A stretch of 62,955 nt of DNA, taken from assembly GCA_002077045.2 (NCBI GenBank), contig KZ111140.1, positions 3,006,563-3,069,517 on the forward strand. Reading direction: 5' to 3'. Positions within the stretch are counted from its first letter, which is position 1. Every line of letters starts with the position of its first letter. The DNA comes from Rachicladosporium sp. CCFEE 5018 (lineage: Eukaryota; Ascomycota; Dothideomycetes; Cladosporiales; Cladosporiaceae). A program made the position numbers and the translations under genes. The notes below the pieces were generated by a model. That model worked only from the letters and a program-made list of their open reading frames with translations. It had not been told where the DNA came from and searched no databases. This document shows, in pieces, positions 53,557-62,955 of the stretch.

Positions 53557-56500
53557 ATGAGCTCCCACCATGCCCGCTCAAGAAGGTCTTCAATGCCGGA
53601 CGCCCTCTTGTGCCCCTCGGAGGTGTCTCACGGTTTCACGTCGCCGTCGCCAAGGCCTTCCCGCCCAGTGTCCTCTCCTCCCCTACCCGTGCTGGCTGAG
53701 CGGTCGAAGTCAGCACCACCCCTCACCATGGCTGTCTCGATGTTACAGATGATGCTGGCCATCAGTCCGGCCGCTATGGACGACGCACCGGGTCTCCTGG
53801 CAAAGACCAGTGTTCTATTGCCAGCCGAGTGCTTATCAGCTTCCAACCCAGCCTGTACATCTAGGCCAAATTTCGAGCTGGAGCTGATGGCTCCAGATTT
53901 CACACCCGTAGGACCGGCTGAGTCTGCTGCCCCGGCTCATCCTTTACCTGACTTTGCCGCCATTGCTCGTACGATGCGACTGGCCGGTATTCACCGCCGG
54001 CGACGGATCCAGGCAGAGATTGCATTTCGCGACTTGCAAATTGTGGTCACTAAAGCTACGAGACTGACCACAGCAGCACGCCACGTGCAACGCACACTCA
54101 CTGACTGTCTTCGTGCGGAAGACAAGTATAGCTTTGCCAGGCTGAACAACGGATATGCGAACGCCTGTAAACAGCTAACTAGCAGCACTACACATCCGCG
54201 CTTGTCCGGATCATGGCCCGGAGCAAAACAGAGTCTCAAACCTGGTGCTGGCTTCCTGGAGGATTTGTCACCCATCACCCGGGCCCAGCTTGTCGAAATT
54301 CTCACCAGCCTGAGATATGACAGCGGCTTCATCGCGAAGCGTCTCGGCACCCTCTCACAGAGACAGCTTGCCACTCTGTTACCCGATGGTGGGACTTCCC
54401 GGTCCAGCGGTTCTGTCTTTAGCAGCTTGTCTCGAGCCTCATCCAGAAGCACTCAGCCGCTAGGCTATCTTGTTGATAGCTTGCTCGATGACTTATCTAC
54501 GTCTAGATTCCGGACTCCCCTGGAGACCCTGGTGCATATACACATGCCGGTAACCCACCACTCTCCAGATGCTGTTGTTCACCTGGAGGTCTGGGCCGAG
54601 GCTTGCGCCATGCTGATCGAGGAACGACGTCCAGCAGGTACACGACTTCTCCCGAGCTTACTCGATATTTGGTCATCTCACGTGACATGGACTGGTAAGG
54701 ACAAGCTTCGTTCTTGGCTCGTTCGGACGTTGCGGAAAGGGCACTTCCTCCTGGAGCCGAACAGACCATCGTTCTCAGCGCGTGTCTATGGCCAGCCTAA
54801 GATCGATGCAGCTGCTCGAGCAGAGGCTTTCTACGCCGACTCTGTCGCCGAGCTGCTTGATTTGCTTGGCGATAAGACTGGCTCGAGTGCCATTCCTGAC
54901 GGTGCAATCGTGTTTTGCCATGCTGTGTACGACGCACTACGTCTGTCGCCGGCAAATCAAAATGGTCTTTGTAGCTTCGTACTCACAAGATGGCTGTTCG
55001 CTTCATTTATGCCGGATCTCCTCGTCAGCCCGGAAAGCTATGGCTTGCTCATCGATCATCACATCTCAGATCTTGCACGCCAACGGATTTGCCATGAGAT
55101 TGCTCTACGTGCTCAGAAAGTCGTTTCTGACGTATACTATGATCGGTGCGTTCTGCACAGCGTCGTCAACGATGTATTTGCTGACTTGTACACAGCCCGT
55201 TTGCACCATCTGTAGCGCCCGAGACTAGGAAACTGGTCCACCGTGTGGCAGCACGACTGCAATTTGCGACTTCGACGACATTGTGCAGGATTGCTACTCC
55301 GCCTGCTATTGAGGGAGCCAGTGGGACCACGTTTGTCAACATCTGCGCTGCAGATGCTCTCGCTATCATGAAAGTCCTCTATCCTCCATCGGAAGTGGGT
55401 AATGCTGTAACGGACTCTACAGGGGTGCGATCTTCAGCTTCGTCGATGTCGGGCTTCTCGCTCTTCCGAGCTACCGACTTTACGGAGCAACAGTGGACTG
55501 CCACACCGTACAATCTACCCGGCGCTGAACACTTCCCTACATTGTTCTCTGTTCCGAACACAGAGCAGCCCGCCACTCCGAGTCTACCAGCCGATGTTAC
55601 TGACACACTTGTAGTCCGACGAGCGTGCGATGAGCTTACAGACAGCGTCACCACCGCCGATGCGTCATCTGACAGTACTTGGAGCGTTCTGATTGCACAG
55701 GATGACGAGCACAAGCTGACGAGCCATCACTGTCGCGTGGAGGACGCAACACATGTACCTTTACCTTTGCATGCTTGCTGTTCAATCCGAGATGTACTAA
55801 AGTCGTTGTTGGACAATTGGGACAGTCTCAAGTTGGATCTGAATGGTACCGACGTTGGCAGCCCTGCGCGATCATCTGATCTGTTGACGGTTTTGCTGGA
55901 CCGTACTGACACAAGACGAGCGGCCTGCGAGGCCGCATCCGACTTCGTAGGCGCGCATCGCTGGATGCAATGTGCCGACATGATAGATTCATATGATACA
56001 TCCGATGGCCGTATAGCCCTGCTCAACAACATCGCTGCCATACTAAGGGATGCGGAAAGCGATGTTGACTACGCGCTGGCCTCACTCAAGCAGTACGAGA
56101 TGTGGGAGATCACTACCGCTGCTCTGCTGTCTGCGACACTGCGGTCAATGGTCCCGCCTACAAAGCTTTGCGCTCAGCTTAGAACGAAGATGTGGTATCA
56201 TGCTGATGTTCGTACTACTGGGGTGTACGATAACCTCAGAAGTGTCGCGAATGCCCTACGGGCGATGTATAAGGCTGCAAAGCTGGCTGGACCTATACTA
56301 CCCGGAACTATCCCCACCCGGGGTGTGACGTCGCCAACTCTCGTAGCGTCCGCTGGCCAATGGAAGTCCGAGAGCATGGTCTTAGATCTACTAGGTGTTG
56401 CAGCAGCGCACGGTGGGCCAAATAAGCTGAATGACATGCATGTCAAACAGTTGCAAGCATGGCGGCAACGAAGCCAGATTCATTCCGTTTGCGAAGGTGA

Positions 56501-58019
56501 AGAGCGCATACACAAATTCTGCATGGAGGTGCGAAAGTGCGTCGATCATTTCACGACCATTGGAACATTGGAAGATACCGTGCAGCAGAGCGCAAGATTC
56601 TCGACTCAACAACAGCACTACTCTTATGTGCTGAAGCCAGATACTGGCAACGATCCACATGCATACTTGAGACATCGCGCGAACTCGTTGACGCTACAGA
56701 CGCAGGTAGGCCCTAGCATCGACTCAATCTCCACAGCATCACACACTCTGTCGAATGCAAGCTCGCGGGAGTACTTTGATGGCAGGAGCCCGACTTTGAC
56801 GAGCAAGTCGTCTGCTACTTTCTGGTCTCCGACACTAAGCGAAGCACAATCACCGTCAAGTGCGACCAGTGTGGGTTCCTACGCACCACCTGTGCATATA
56901 GAGAAGAAGTTCTCCAAGGACATCACCGACACGACCGATTTGGTCTCCCTGAAACGGGACTTCACTGGGCTTCTACTGAGCGAGATCGGCGATGTGCTTT
57001 TCGCGCATGGTAGCGAGACAGACCAAGCATTCTGGGACGGCGTGGGCGGTGAGCTTACACAATCGCACCTTTCAGGCGCGCGCACAAGCTTGCAAGAGCA
57101 GCTGAAGTCACACCATGCGAGTCGCACTCTCAGACACGCCTCGCAAAGACAGCCCTTTGACTATTATGGCGCGATTCGGCAACTGTTCAAGCTGTTCGGG
57201 AGCGCGGACGACCCACACAGCAAGCTTTGGTACCTGGGCCGAGTACAGGAGCTCTTGATACCCTTCATGGCACCTCCGATGCAAGATCGAAAGAGTGCTC
57301 ACGAAAATACCGAGACGTCAGCAACACCGTCCGAAGCATCACCTCCGCTAGGCAGATACAAGCCTGATGGTGACGCTGCTATCGAAGGCTTCTATCTTCT
57401 GTTCGCCGAACCTACCTTGCGACCAGCATTTCTGTTCCGTGACCTACAGTACATTGCCTCCCTGCTCCCAAGCTCGGTTCTCGAATCCCAACCGGACGGC
57501 AAATCGTTCTGGAATGCAGTCGCAGCAGTTACGCGTATCAAGAACGAGATGTGCAAGATCTACATCGAAACAGCAGACACCATCATAGACTTCCATACCA
57601 AGGCCAGAGGCCACAGTCGGTCCTCGTCGCAAGCGCAACAGCAACGCGATGATGCCTCTTTTCCCTCACCGTCTCGCACCCCACCCCTCGATTCCGGTAC
57701 GAAGTACACCATGTCAGATGCAGCTCATCTGCTCCAGATCGCTGCTAAGGAGGGCTTGCCTGTCGCTCAGCGCGAGCTCGCTACACTCTACCTCACGCAT
57801 CCTGACCTTATGGAAAGGGTCCTAGCACCCTGGGCGCTGCCGAAGGAGGTATTCAGGGAAGAGATCGAAGGGAGGAGCAAGCGGGAGAAGGATCTAGATA
57901 GGTATGATCCGGGGACTATGTGCGTAGCAATACATTGGATGGTCAAGGCTGCTGAGGGAGGAGATGCACTGGCGAAGGCGCATCTGCGGCAGCGAGAAGA
58001 GATGGAGAAGTTGGGGTGA
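53557..58019 (+). CDS. Very large fungal protein with C-terminal Sel1/TPR-like segments
   Basis: Exons are 53557-55145 and 55196-58019 (1470 aa from ATG 53557). The 50-nt intron (GTGCGT, GCTGACTTGT, ACACAG) fuses two long frames that would otherwise look like separate genes. The N-terminus is disordered; the middle has helical blocks such as LVHIHMPVTHHSPDAVVHLEVW, FVLTRWLFASFMPDLLVSPE and a joined stretch RKLVHRVAARLQFATSTT followed by FVNICAADALAIMKVLYPP. The C-terminal 120 residues contain two Sel1-like helix pairs (DAAHLLQIAAKEGLPVAQRELA and CVAIHWMVKAAEGGDALAKAHL). The central helical part recalls large GAP-like or scaffold proteins, but I cannot assign it. Confidence 0.78.
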
Positions 58020-58445
58020 TGATCGGCGGATCTGCCACAGTATCATAAGCCTATTCATGCAATATACATAGCGTACTATGCGTGATGGCTCACTCATCTC
58101 CTGCGTATCATCTTGTCACTCTCAGATCGTCTCATTGGAGGGATCCTGGCCCACTACTCGTATCCTCGACAAGCTTTGCTGACATGCTTGGCTATCGCGT
58201 TCCGCCATCTACTTCCTCATAGGGCTAGCTTCAGCCGAGGCCGATCGCGGTCGAGACAAGGCGAAAAAGCACGACTCCACCTTTTTGCATGCACGGCGAT
58301 AAGATTATGTATCAACAGCCGATGTGTGACTGGATGATGCCATGACTGGAAGCAGAAGTAGGTTCGTTCGTTGGTTGCACTCTGACTCTCCCCAGATGCC
58401 TTTGCCACTGAACTTGCTCAGACGACCACCATCTGGACTACATCA
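58020..58445. other. Intergenic region before the permease
   Basis: This 426-bp spacer holds the permease promoter. No element or gene is recognised. Confidence 0.35.
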
Positions 58446-60079
58446 ATGGCGAACAGCAAATTGGCCACCGAGGCCACCGCACCTCACGCCCTCCACGATG
58501 TCGAGAAAGACATCGCGTCCCCAAAATCCTCAGGCTCAGATTCCATCCGCGAATACAACGCCACAGCAGTCCACCAAGATGGCGGCATCCTTTCCAAGCT
58601 CCGCAATATCGAAGCGACAATGGACCGCAAATTCGGCATCGAGTCTGAAGCCATCGACCGTAAACTACCGGAGGAGCGAATCGTGATGACCTGGCGGGAG
58701 ACCCTCACATTAGCCACACTCTGGGCTTCTGGCACAATGAACTTATCGTGCTTCGCTACTGGATTCCTGGGCTGGGAGTTTGGTCTTAGTCTGAAGCAGA
58801 ACCTGCTGTGCTGTATCTTTGGGTCTCTACTTGGTGGCGCGACTTCGGGGTCCATGGCTGTGTTCGGCGCGCCGACTGGGTTGCGACAGATCAGCATCAG
58901 TCGGTACCAGTTCGGGTGGTGGTTCGCGAAGGTGATAGCAGCCCTGAACGTGATCCAGCAGATCGGCTGGAGCGCTGTGGGATGTATCACTGGCGGAATC
59001 GCGCTGAACGCTGTGGCTGATGATGGAGTCTCAATCGCGCTGGGAGTATTCATTATCGCTTTCTTCTCGATGCTGGTAAGTTTCGTGGGCTTGAAGGCGA
59101 TCCTGCCTTACGAGCGTTGGGCCTGGGTCGTATATCTCGTGGTATTCCTGGTCATTTTGGGGCAGACCGGAAGGTTTGCTACGAATGATCTTGCGCAGGA
59201 TCCTCTGACTGGCATGAACCTGACGGCGGTGGTACTATCGTTACTCAGCATCATCTATGGGAGCTCGAGTAGCTGGGCATTGGGTGAGTGTTTCGATTGC
59301 ATTGCTATGAGTTTCTTGTGCTAAACAGTCACACAGTGGTCTCCGACTATTACGTCCTCTACCCGACCACCATCTCGCGGCCCAAAGTCTTTATCCTCAC
59401 CATGCTCGGCATCGCACTGCCCACTGGCTTTGGGATGTGCACTGGTGCCGTCGTGGCTTCGACCCTTAATGTTCGTGCCGACTGGAGCGAGGCCTACGAC
59501 AAGAGCATCGGCTACCTTATTCAGGAAGCCCTGCCGCCTATTGGGTGGGGTAAATTTATCCTCGTCCTTCTAGTTCTGAGCGGCATCAACTGCAACATCA
59601 TCAACACCTACTCCGCCGCCATCAGCTGCCAGCAATTTGCGCGACCCTTCGCAAAGCTGCCTCGATTCATCTGGACAGTCATCTGCTTCGCCGTGATCCT
59701 CGCCCTCGGCGTAGCAGGCCGCGATCACTTACTCTCCTACCTCCAGAACTTCCTCAGCTTGCTCGGATACATCGCCACGAGCTACTTTGTCATCGTGCTG
59801 CTGGAGCACTTCGTCTTCCGTAAAGGCGACTTCAGGAACTACGATCTCGACGGCTGGAACATCCCGGCTAGACTACCTCTGGGTCTGGCTGCTAGCGCGA
59901 CGTTCCTGCTCGGTGTAGCAGTATGGGTGCTGTTTATGGTGCAGACTTGGTGGATTGGACCTGGAGCTAGGCAGATCGGGGAGTTTGGAGGTGATTTGGC
60001 GAACGAGATTACGCTTGGTGTGACGCTGATTGCTTATGTGCCGTTGAGATGGGCGGAGAGGAAGTATGTGGGTCGATAG
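58446..60079 (+). CDS. Purine-cytosine permease (NCS1 family, Fcy2-like)
   Basis: Exons are 58446-59283 and 59337-60079 (526 aa). The 53-nt intron (GTGAGT to CACACAG) joins SSSWAL to VVSDYYVLYPTTISR within a transmembrane loop. About twelve hydrophobic segments are visible. NCS1 signatures include LWASGTMNLSCFATGFLGWEFGLSL in TM1, IFGSLLGGATSGSMAVFGAPTGLRQISISRYQFG, and GWSAVGCITGGIALNAV. The hydrophilic N-terminus ends in KLPEERIVMTWRETL. The family imports cytosine, adenine, guanine, hypoxanthine and related compounds by proton symport; the precise substrate cannot be deduced. The second exon also has PTGFGMCTGAVVASTLNVRADWSEAYDKSIG and the C-terminal PLRWAERKYVGR. Confidence 0.93.
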
Positions 60080-60697
60080 TTCACTAGATCACGCAGCAGA
60101 TTTGTCGAACCAAGTCGCATCTACTGATTGACTGTTCCATGACCCCTAAGATCCACATGTTGGAGTGCCTTCGGCGGACCAGACGATCTCTGTGTCCACT
60201 TGCTAAAACCATGTTCTGTTGTCGGTTGATCATTCAGCCGGATGCCGATGGCGCCATCGAGGAGCTCACCTCAACTCAGGGCGCACTCCAGTCGCGTGAT
60301 GTCGTACGTCCAATGCAGTGACCGGATAGGATGGCGGCATTGGTCAGTCATGTAGTCGCCCGTGTTGGACATGTTCCTTGGATTGGAAATCACTAAAGCG
60401 AGTTGATGCCTTCTTGTTGCGCTTTCTTACAATCTGCTACCGATTCAGAGGCGAGATCACTAATACCTACTCACGAGCTCGACTTCACCACACGGCGGTT
60501 CTTTGCTTGCATCTGACAGTGGACAAGAAGCGAGCAACAAGCTTTCTGCTACCCATATCGTTGCGGTTTAAGTCTTTGTTCACTGCCATTCCAAGAACTT
60601 ACTGCCATTCCAACGCCTTGTAAAGGCGAAACAATCGAACGGCTCGACGATCTTCGTGCTCGAGTGGTCTGGCTGGTACAGACCAAAGGAACTCATA
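60080..60697. other. Intergenic region, nothing recognised
   Basis: This 618-bp spacer holds two short open frames (60139-60321 and 60378-60623) without motifs. Confidence 0.35.
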
Positions 60698-61021
60698 ATG
60701 GCCATTCCAACGCCACACATCTATACCCAAGCATACCGCCTGTACTCGACTCGGGGCGGTAACGCACGAGTAGACCGCATCGCGGCCACGATTATAGCAA
60801 CTTACTGTGGCTTCGTCTTCGGTGCACCTTTGATTGGTGCGGCGTTGGTGAGCAGAAACGCGAAGAGGGACTCGAGATATGCGGAACTGTGAGATCTTCC
60901 CAGCTCTAGATTGAGGTTACATGCTGACCGAGGCCATAGGCGACCACTGAGCTTTCGAGATTGTCTCCCGGGTCCTCCGTTGGAGGACTATGCTGGACCG
61001 AGGCGGCGAGTGGCAACATGA
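60698..61021 (+). CDS. Small single-pass protein of unknown function
   Basis: Exons are 60698-60888 and 60940-61021 (90 aa). The 51-nt intron has GTGAGA, a CATGCTGACCG branch-like stretch and GCCATAG. The protein begins MAIPTPHIYTQAYRLYSTRGGN, has one hydrophobic segment (RIAATIIATYCGFVFGAPLIGAALV) and a basic then Pro/Arg-rich tail (RDCLPGPPLEDYAGPRRRVAT). The shape suggests a tiny mitochondrial or ER membrane subunit. The frame can be read upstream to 60656 without a better ATG. I do not recognise the family. Confidence 0.62.
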
Positions 61022-61472
61022 GCGGACTGGCGAGGTTCGATTTTGGAGTTTGGTGAAAGCCTATTAGCCTGAGCATTAGACAAGGGCATTCTGAGATCGT
61101 GGCATGATCGGGATTGGGATTTCGTTATGCATTGAGCATGTGTAATGTACAGATGTCGACATATATCGTACAGCTTCTTTTGTTCATCGAGACATACTCA
61201 GTCGATCTCCTTCGATCAAGCCTTTGCCCAGCTTCGATCCCCGATGTTCCGACATTTCCAACAATACCATTGGCATCACGTGGTCCGCATGTTGCATCTC
61301 CATTTTTGGGAATCGACCGCGAGATGTGCCTTCTAGAGGAGTAGATCGGCGAGCGGCGTTGGAGCAAGCAGGGGAAGAGAGAGTCGAGCGAGGTCTGAAA
61401 TCGAGAGCCCGTTGCGAGCCGGTCGTGAAGGAGGCCACTGACACTCCGTCTTGCCTGCTTGTTTCCATTCCA
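61022..61472. other. Intergenic region, nothing recognised
   Basis: This 451-bp spacer lies between convergent small genes. Overlapping open frames of 60-109 codons on both strands lack motifs. Confidence 0.35.
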
Positions 61473-61898
61473 TCAACTGAACCGATCTCCCTTCCGACTC
61501 CGATATGGTGCAGCAGCCTCGTACTGGCTCTTTGCGCTCATCTCGGCTTGTGACTGGCTGACCGGCGCTGGGTCAGCGACCACGCTCGGCTTGATATTTG
61601 GCGTTGCAGCCGCGTTTATGCCATCTGCAGCTTTCTCAAGTATGCCACTGCTTGCCTGAGCTGGCTTTGACGGTGCACTGTCTTGATACCGCCGTCTGTT
61701 CGCCTGCGATGCTATCCGGCGTTCCTCGTTCAAAGCTGCGCGCTCGTCTCGGTCGGCGTTGATGCTGCGTTTCGCGAAGAAGTATGCGCCTCCGCCGGCG
61801 AGGACGAGGATGCCCCAGCCGTAAGCTACTGATGCTTTCTGTATTGATGTCAGTGGCCTTATCCCAATGCATTGGGGTGTATAGCCTACAGTGTTCAT
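61473..61898 (-). CDS. Small mitochondrial-type membrane protein, DUF4748-like
   Basis: Exons are complement(61890-61898), just MNT, and complement(61473-61838), 124 aa. The 51-nt intron has GTAGGC, a GCCACTGACATC branch site and ATACAG; because it is a multiple of three, unspliced reading would insert 17 residues. After splicing the protein reads MNTKASVAYGWGILVLAGGG followed by AYFFAKRSINADRDERAAL, a single transmembrane segment then a charged helix, as I recall for DUF4748 proteins. The rest is Ala/Pro/Ser-rich and disordered. Such proteins are small inner-membrane or ER proteins of unknown role. The gene is divergent from SSL2. Confidence 0.68.
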   Translation of the reverse strand: MNTVGYTPQCIGIRPLTSIQKASVAYGWGILVLAGGGAYFFAKRSINADRDERAALNEERRIASQANRRRYQDSAPSKPAQASSGILEKAADGINAAATPNIKPSVVADPAPVSQSQAEMSAKSQYEAAAPYRSRKGDRFS

Positions 61899-62244
61899 AA
61901 TGGCAGCTCGGAGATTGGTGAGGTAGTCCAAGGTTCTAAGAGAAAGGTAAGATTGGACTGATTAACAATATGGCATCCATGATCGCCGTTCATCACTCTC
62001 GAACCATCGGCGGCATCGGGCGTGATCGGGGAAGACTTCCGGCTGACATGTGAAGTGCCGTCATGACTCAGTCCGTCACTGGATGGGACCCATGCATAGC
62101 CAGCCTCACTGTCGCCTCAAGAATCTCTGTCTCTTGCTCGTGCTGTCCATCAGAACCATCCTCGACGCGAACACCTGGGTTGTGCGGTCGCTTACATCAT
62201 AGTTGTTGGTGACAGGTGACGACGTGCAGGCGACATTGCCCATC
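61899..62244. promoter_or_regulatory. Divergent promoter region of the DUF4748-like gene and SSL2
   Basis: These 346 bp separate divergent genes. No individual element is recognised; the call is positional. Confidence 0.45.
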
Positions 62245-62955
62245 ATGGCGCCCAAACGCAAGGCAGGCGCCGCAAGTGGCCGCCCTTCGAAGCGCATCGC
62301 CTCCGGTATCAGCACTCCCGTCAGCGTCTCCGAAGATCAAGACTTCTCGATGGGAAGCGAATCTGACCCAGAGGACCACGATGTCACCAGCAAGTACGAC
62401 AGTCAGTACCCTCTGCTGCGTGCTCTGCTTAGCTTCGTCCCTCTGACATGAGTGCACAGAAACGGTAGAGAAATTCTCAATTGCCTCGAGCGCGAAGAAG
62501 CAGCCTCCGCGAGAGGGTCACGATGCTGCTTCACATCTCTTTACTTCCCTTCGAGACTTGTCTGGCGAGGAGCTGAAACCTGATCATCATCTCAGACCAA
62601 TATGGCTGAACGCCACGAGTGGCAAGGTAGTGTTGGAGACGTTCTCGCCGAGCTTCAAGCAGGCGCAGACGTTTCTCATCAACATTGCGGAGCCGCAGAG
62701 TCGGACGACCCATATGCATGAGTATAAGATCAACAGTCATAGTCTGTTTGCTGCGGTGAGCGTAGGATTGACAGAACAGGACATCATTCGCGATCTAGAG
62801 CTGTTCTCGAAGTCAAAATTGCCGGAAAGCATCAAGGACTACATTCATCGGAACACACAGTCCTTCGGAAAGGTCAGACTGGTGTTGAAGCACAATCGGT
62901 ACTACATCGAGAGCTCGGATCCGAGCGTTCTGCAAAGACTGTTGAAAGATCCAGT
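62245..62955 (+). CDS. SSL2: TFIIH DNA repair/transcription helicase SSL2 (XPB), N-terminal part, cut by window end
   Basis: Exons are 62245-62401 and 62460 to beyond the window. The 58-nt intron has a GTCAGT donor, weaker than usual, and ends GTGCACAG; splicing gives SKYDKTVEKFSIASSAKKQ in frame. The N-terminus is basic (MAPKRKAGAASGRPSKR), probably nuclear-localising, followed by an acidic stretch. The XPB N-terminal damage-recognition-like region follows: LRPIWLNATSGKVVLETFSP, FLINIAEPQSRTTHMHEYKI, HSLFAAVSVGLTEQDIIRDL and SFGKVRLVLKHNRYYIESSD. The helicase motifs lie outside the window. Ssl2 is the translocase of TFIIH, used in promoter opening and nucleotide excision repair. Confidence 0.93.

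Noticed and set aside
55215..55245. Stop codon separating two large genes
   Set aside because: The stop lies inside the frame bypassed by the 50-nt intron 55146-55195; the joined model is better supported.
1..62955. tRNA, rRNA, CRISPR or transposase genes
   Set aside because: I looked for tRNA T-loop-like GGTTCGAAT boxes, regular repeats and transposase motifs; the few GTTCGAA matches lie in coding sequence (for example in the HET gene) and no array or transposase was seen.

Overview
The window is nuclear DNA of a filamentous ascomycete. Genes lie on both strands, are intron-poor, and carry short introns (about 42-63 nt) with GTRNGT-type donors, a CTGAC-like branch site and a YAG acceptor. 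Gene content (HET-domain protein, expanded F-box/2EXR-like families, urease accessory protein, Chromo/HDA2-3 protein) fits Pezizomycotina. A Dothideomycete of the Mycosphaerellales/Capnodiales type is my best guess, from gene style only. I see no plasmid, phage, CRISPR, rRNA or tRNA signal and no intact transposon.

Layout. 0-5 kb is a housekeeping block: the 3' part of SLX1, urease accessory UreG, a mitochondrial D-2-hydroxyglutarate/D-lactate dehydrogenase, and proteasome subunit alpha-4. 5-9.6 kb is an accessory island: an F-box-like gene, a decayed relative of it, and a HET-domain gene whose Gln-rich tail continues in frame beyond three stops. 9.8-17.3 kb holds a small coiled-coil protein, the t-SNARE TLG1, an RBR-type RING protein, a membrane-protein gene broken by a frame-disrupting indel, 1.6 kb without a clear gene, and a membrane-anchored methyltransferase. 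17.5-28.4 kb holds a WD40-inositol 5-phosphatase, a CHY zinc-finger protein, a dead 2EXR/F-box-like gene, a small unknown protein, an AIF/FSP1-like oxidoreductase with an in-frame TAG, and a GFA-domain protein. 29-36.4 kb holds a small unknown protein, a Chromo/HDA2-3 heterochromatin-type protein with an in-frame TAA before its last coiled coil, and a disordered conserved protein. 36.6-43.1 kb is a second accessory island: three tandem 2EXR-like paralogues (the third truncated by TGA), a short-chain dehydrogenase and a large F-box protein. 43.2-62.9 kb returns mainly to conserved genes: AIM25-type scramblase, SEN2, pICln/LOT5, two large lineage-specific proteins, a purine-cytosine permease, two small mitochondrial or membrane proteins, and the 5' part of SSL2/XPB.

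The most striking pattern is several genes broken by a few stops or one frameshift while the rest of the reading frame survives. Most of these stops (TAA/TAG where CAA, CAG or TGG would be expected) can each be explained by one C-to-T change in a CpA context, as in repeat-induced point mutation (RIP) or later decay. They cluster in lineage-specific families (F-box-like, HET, 2EXR) but also hit two otherwise conserved genes. Exon boundaries given here were found by reading for conserved protein continuity and splice consensus; they have not been confirmed by transcripts.
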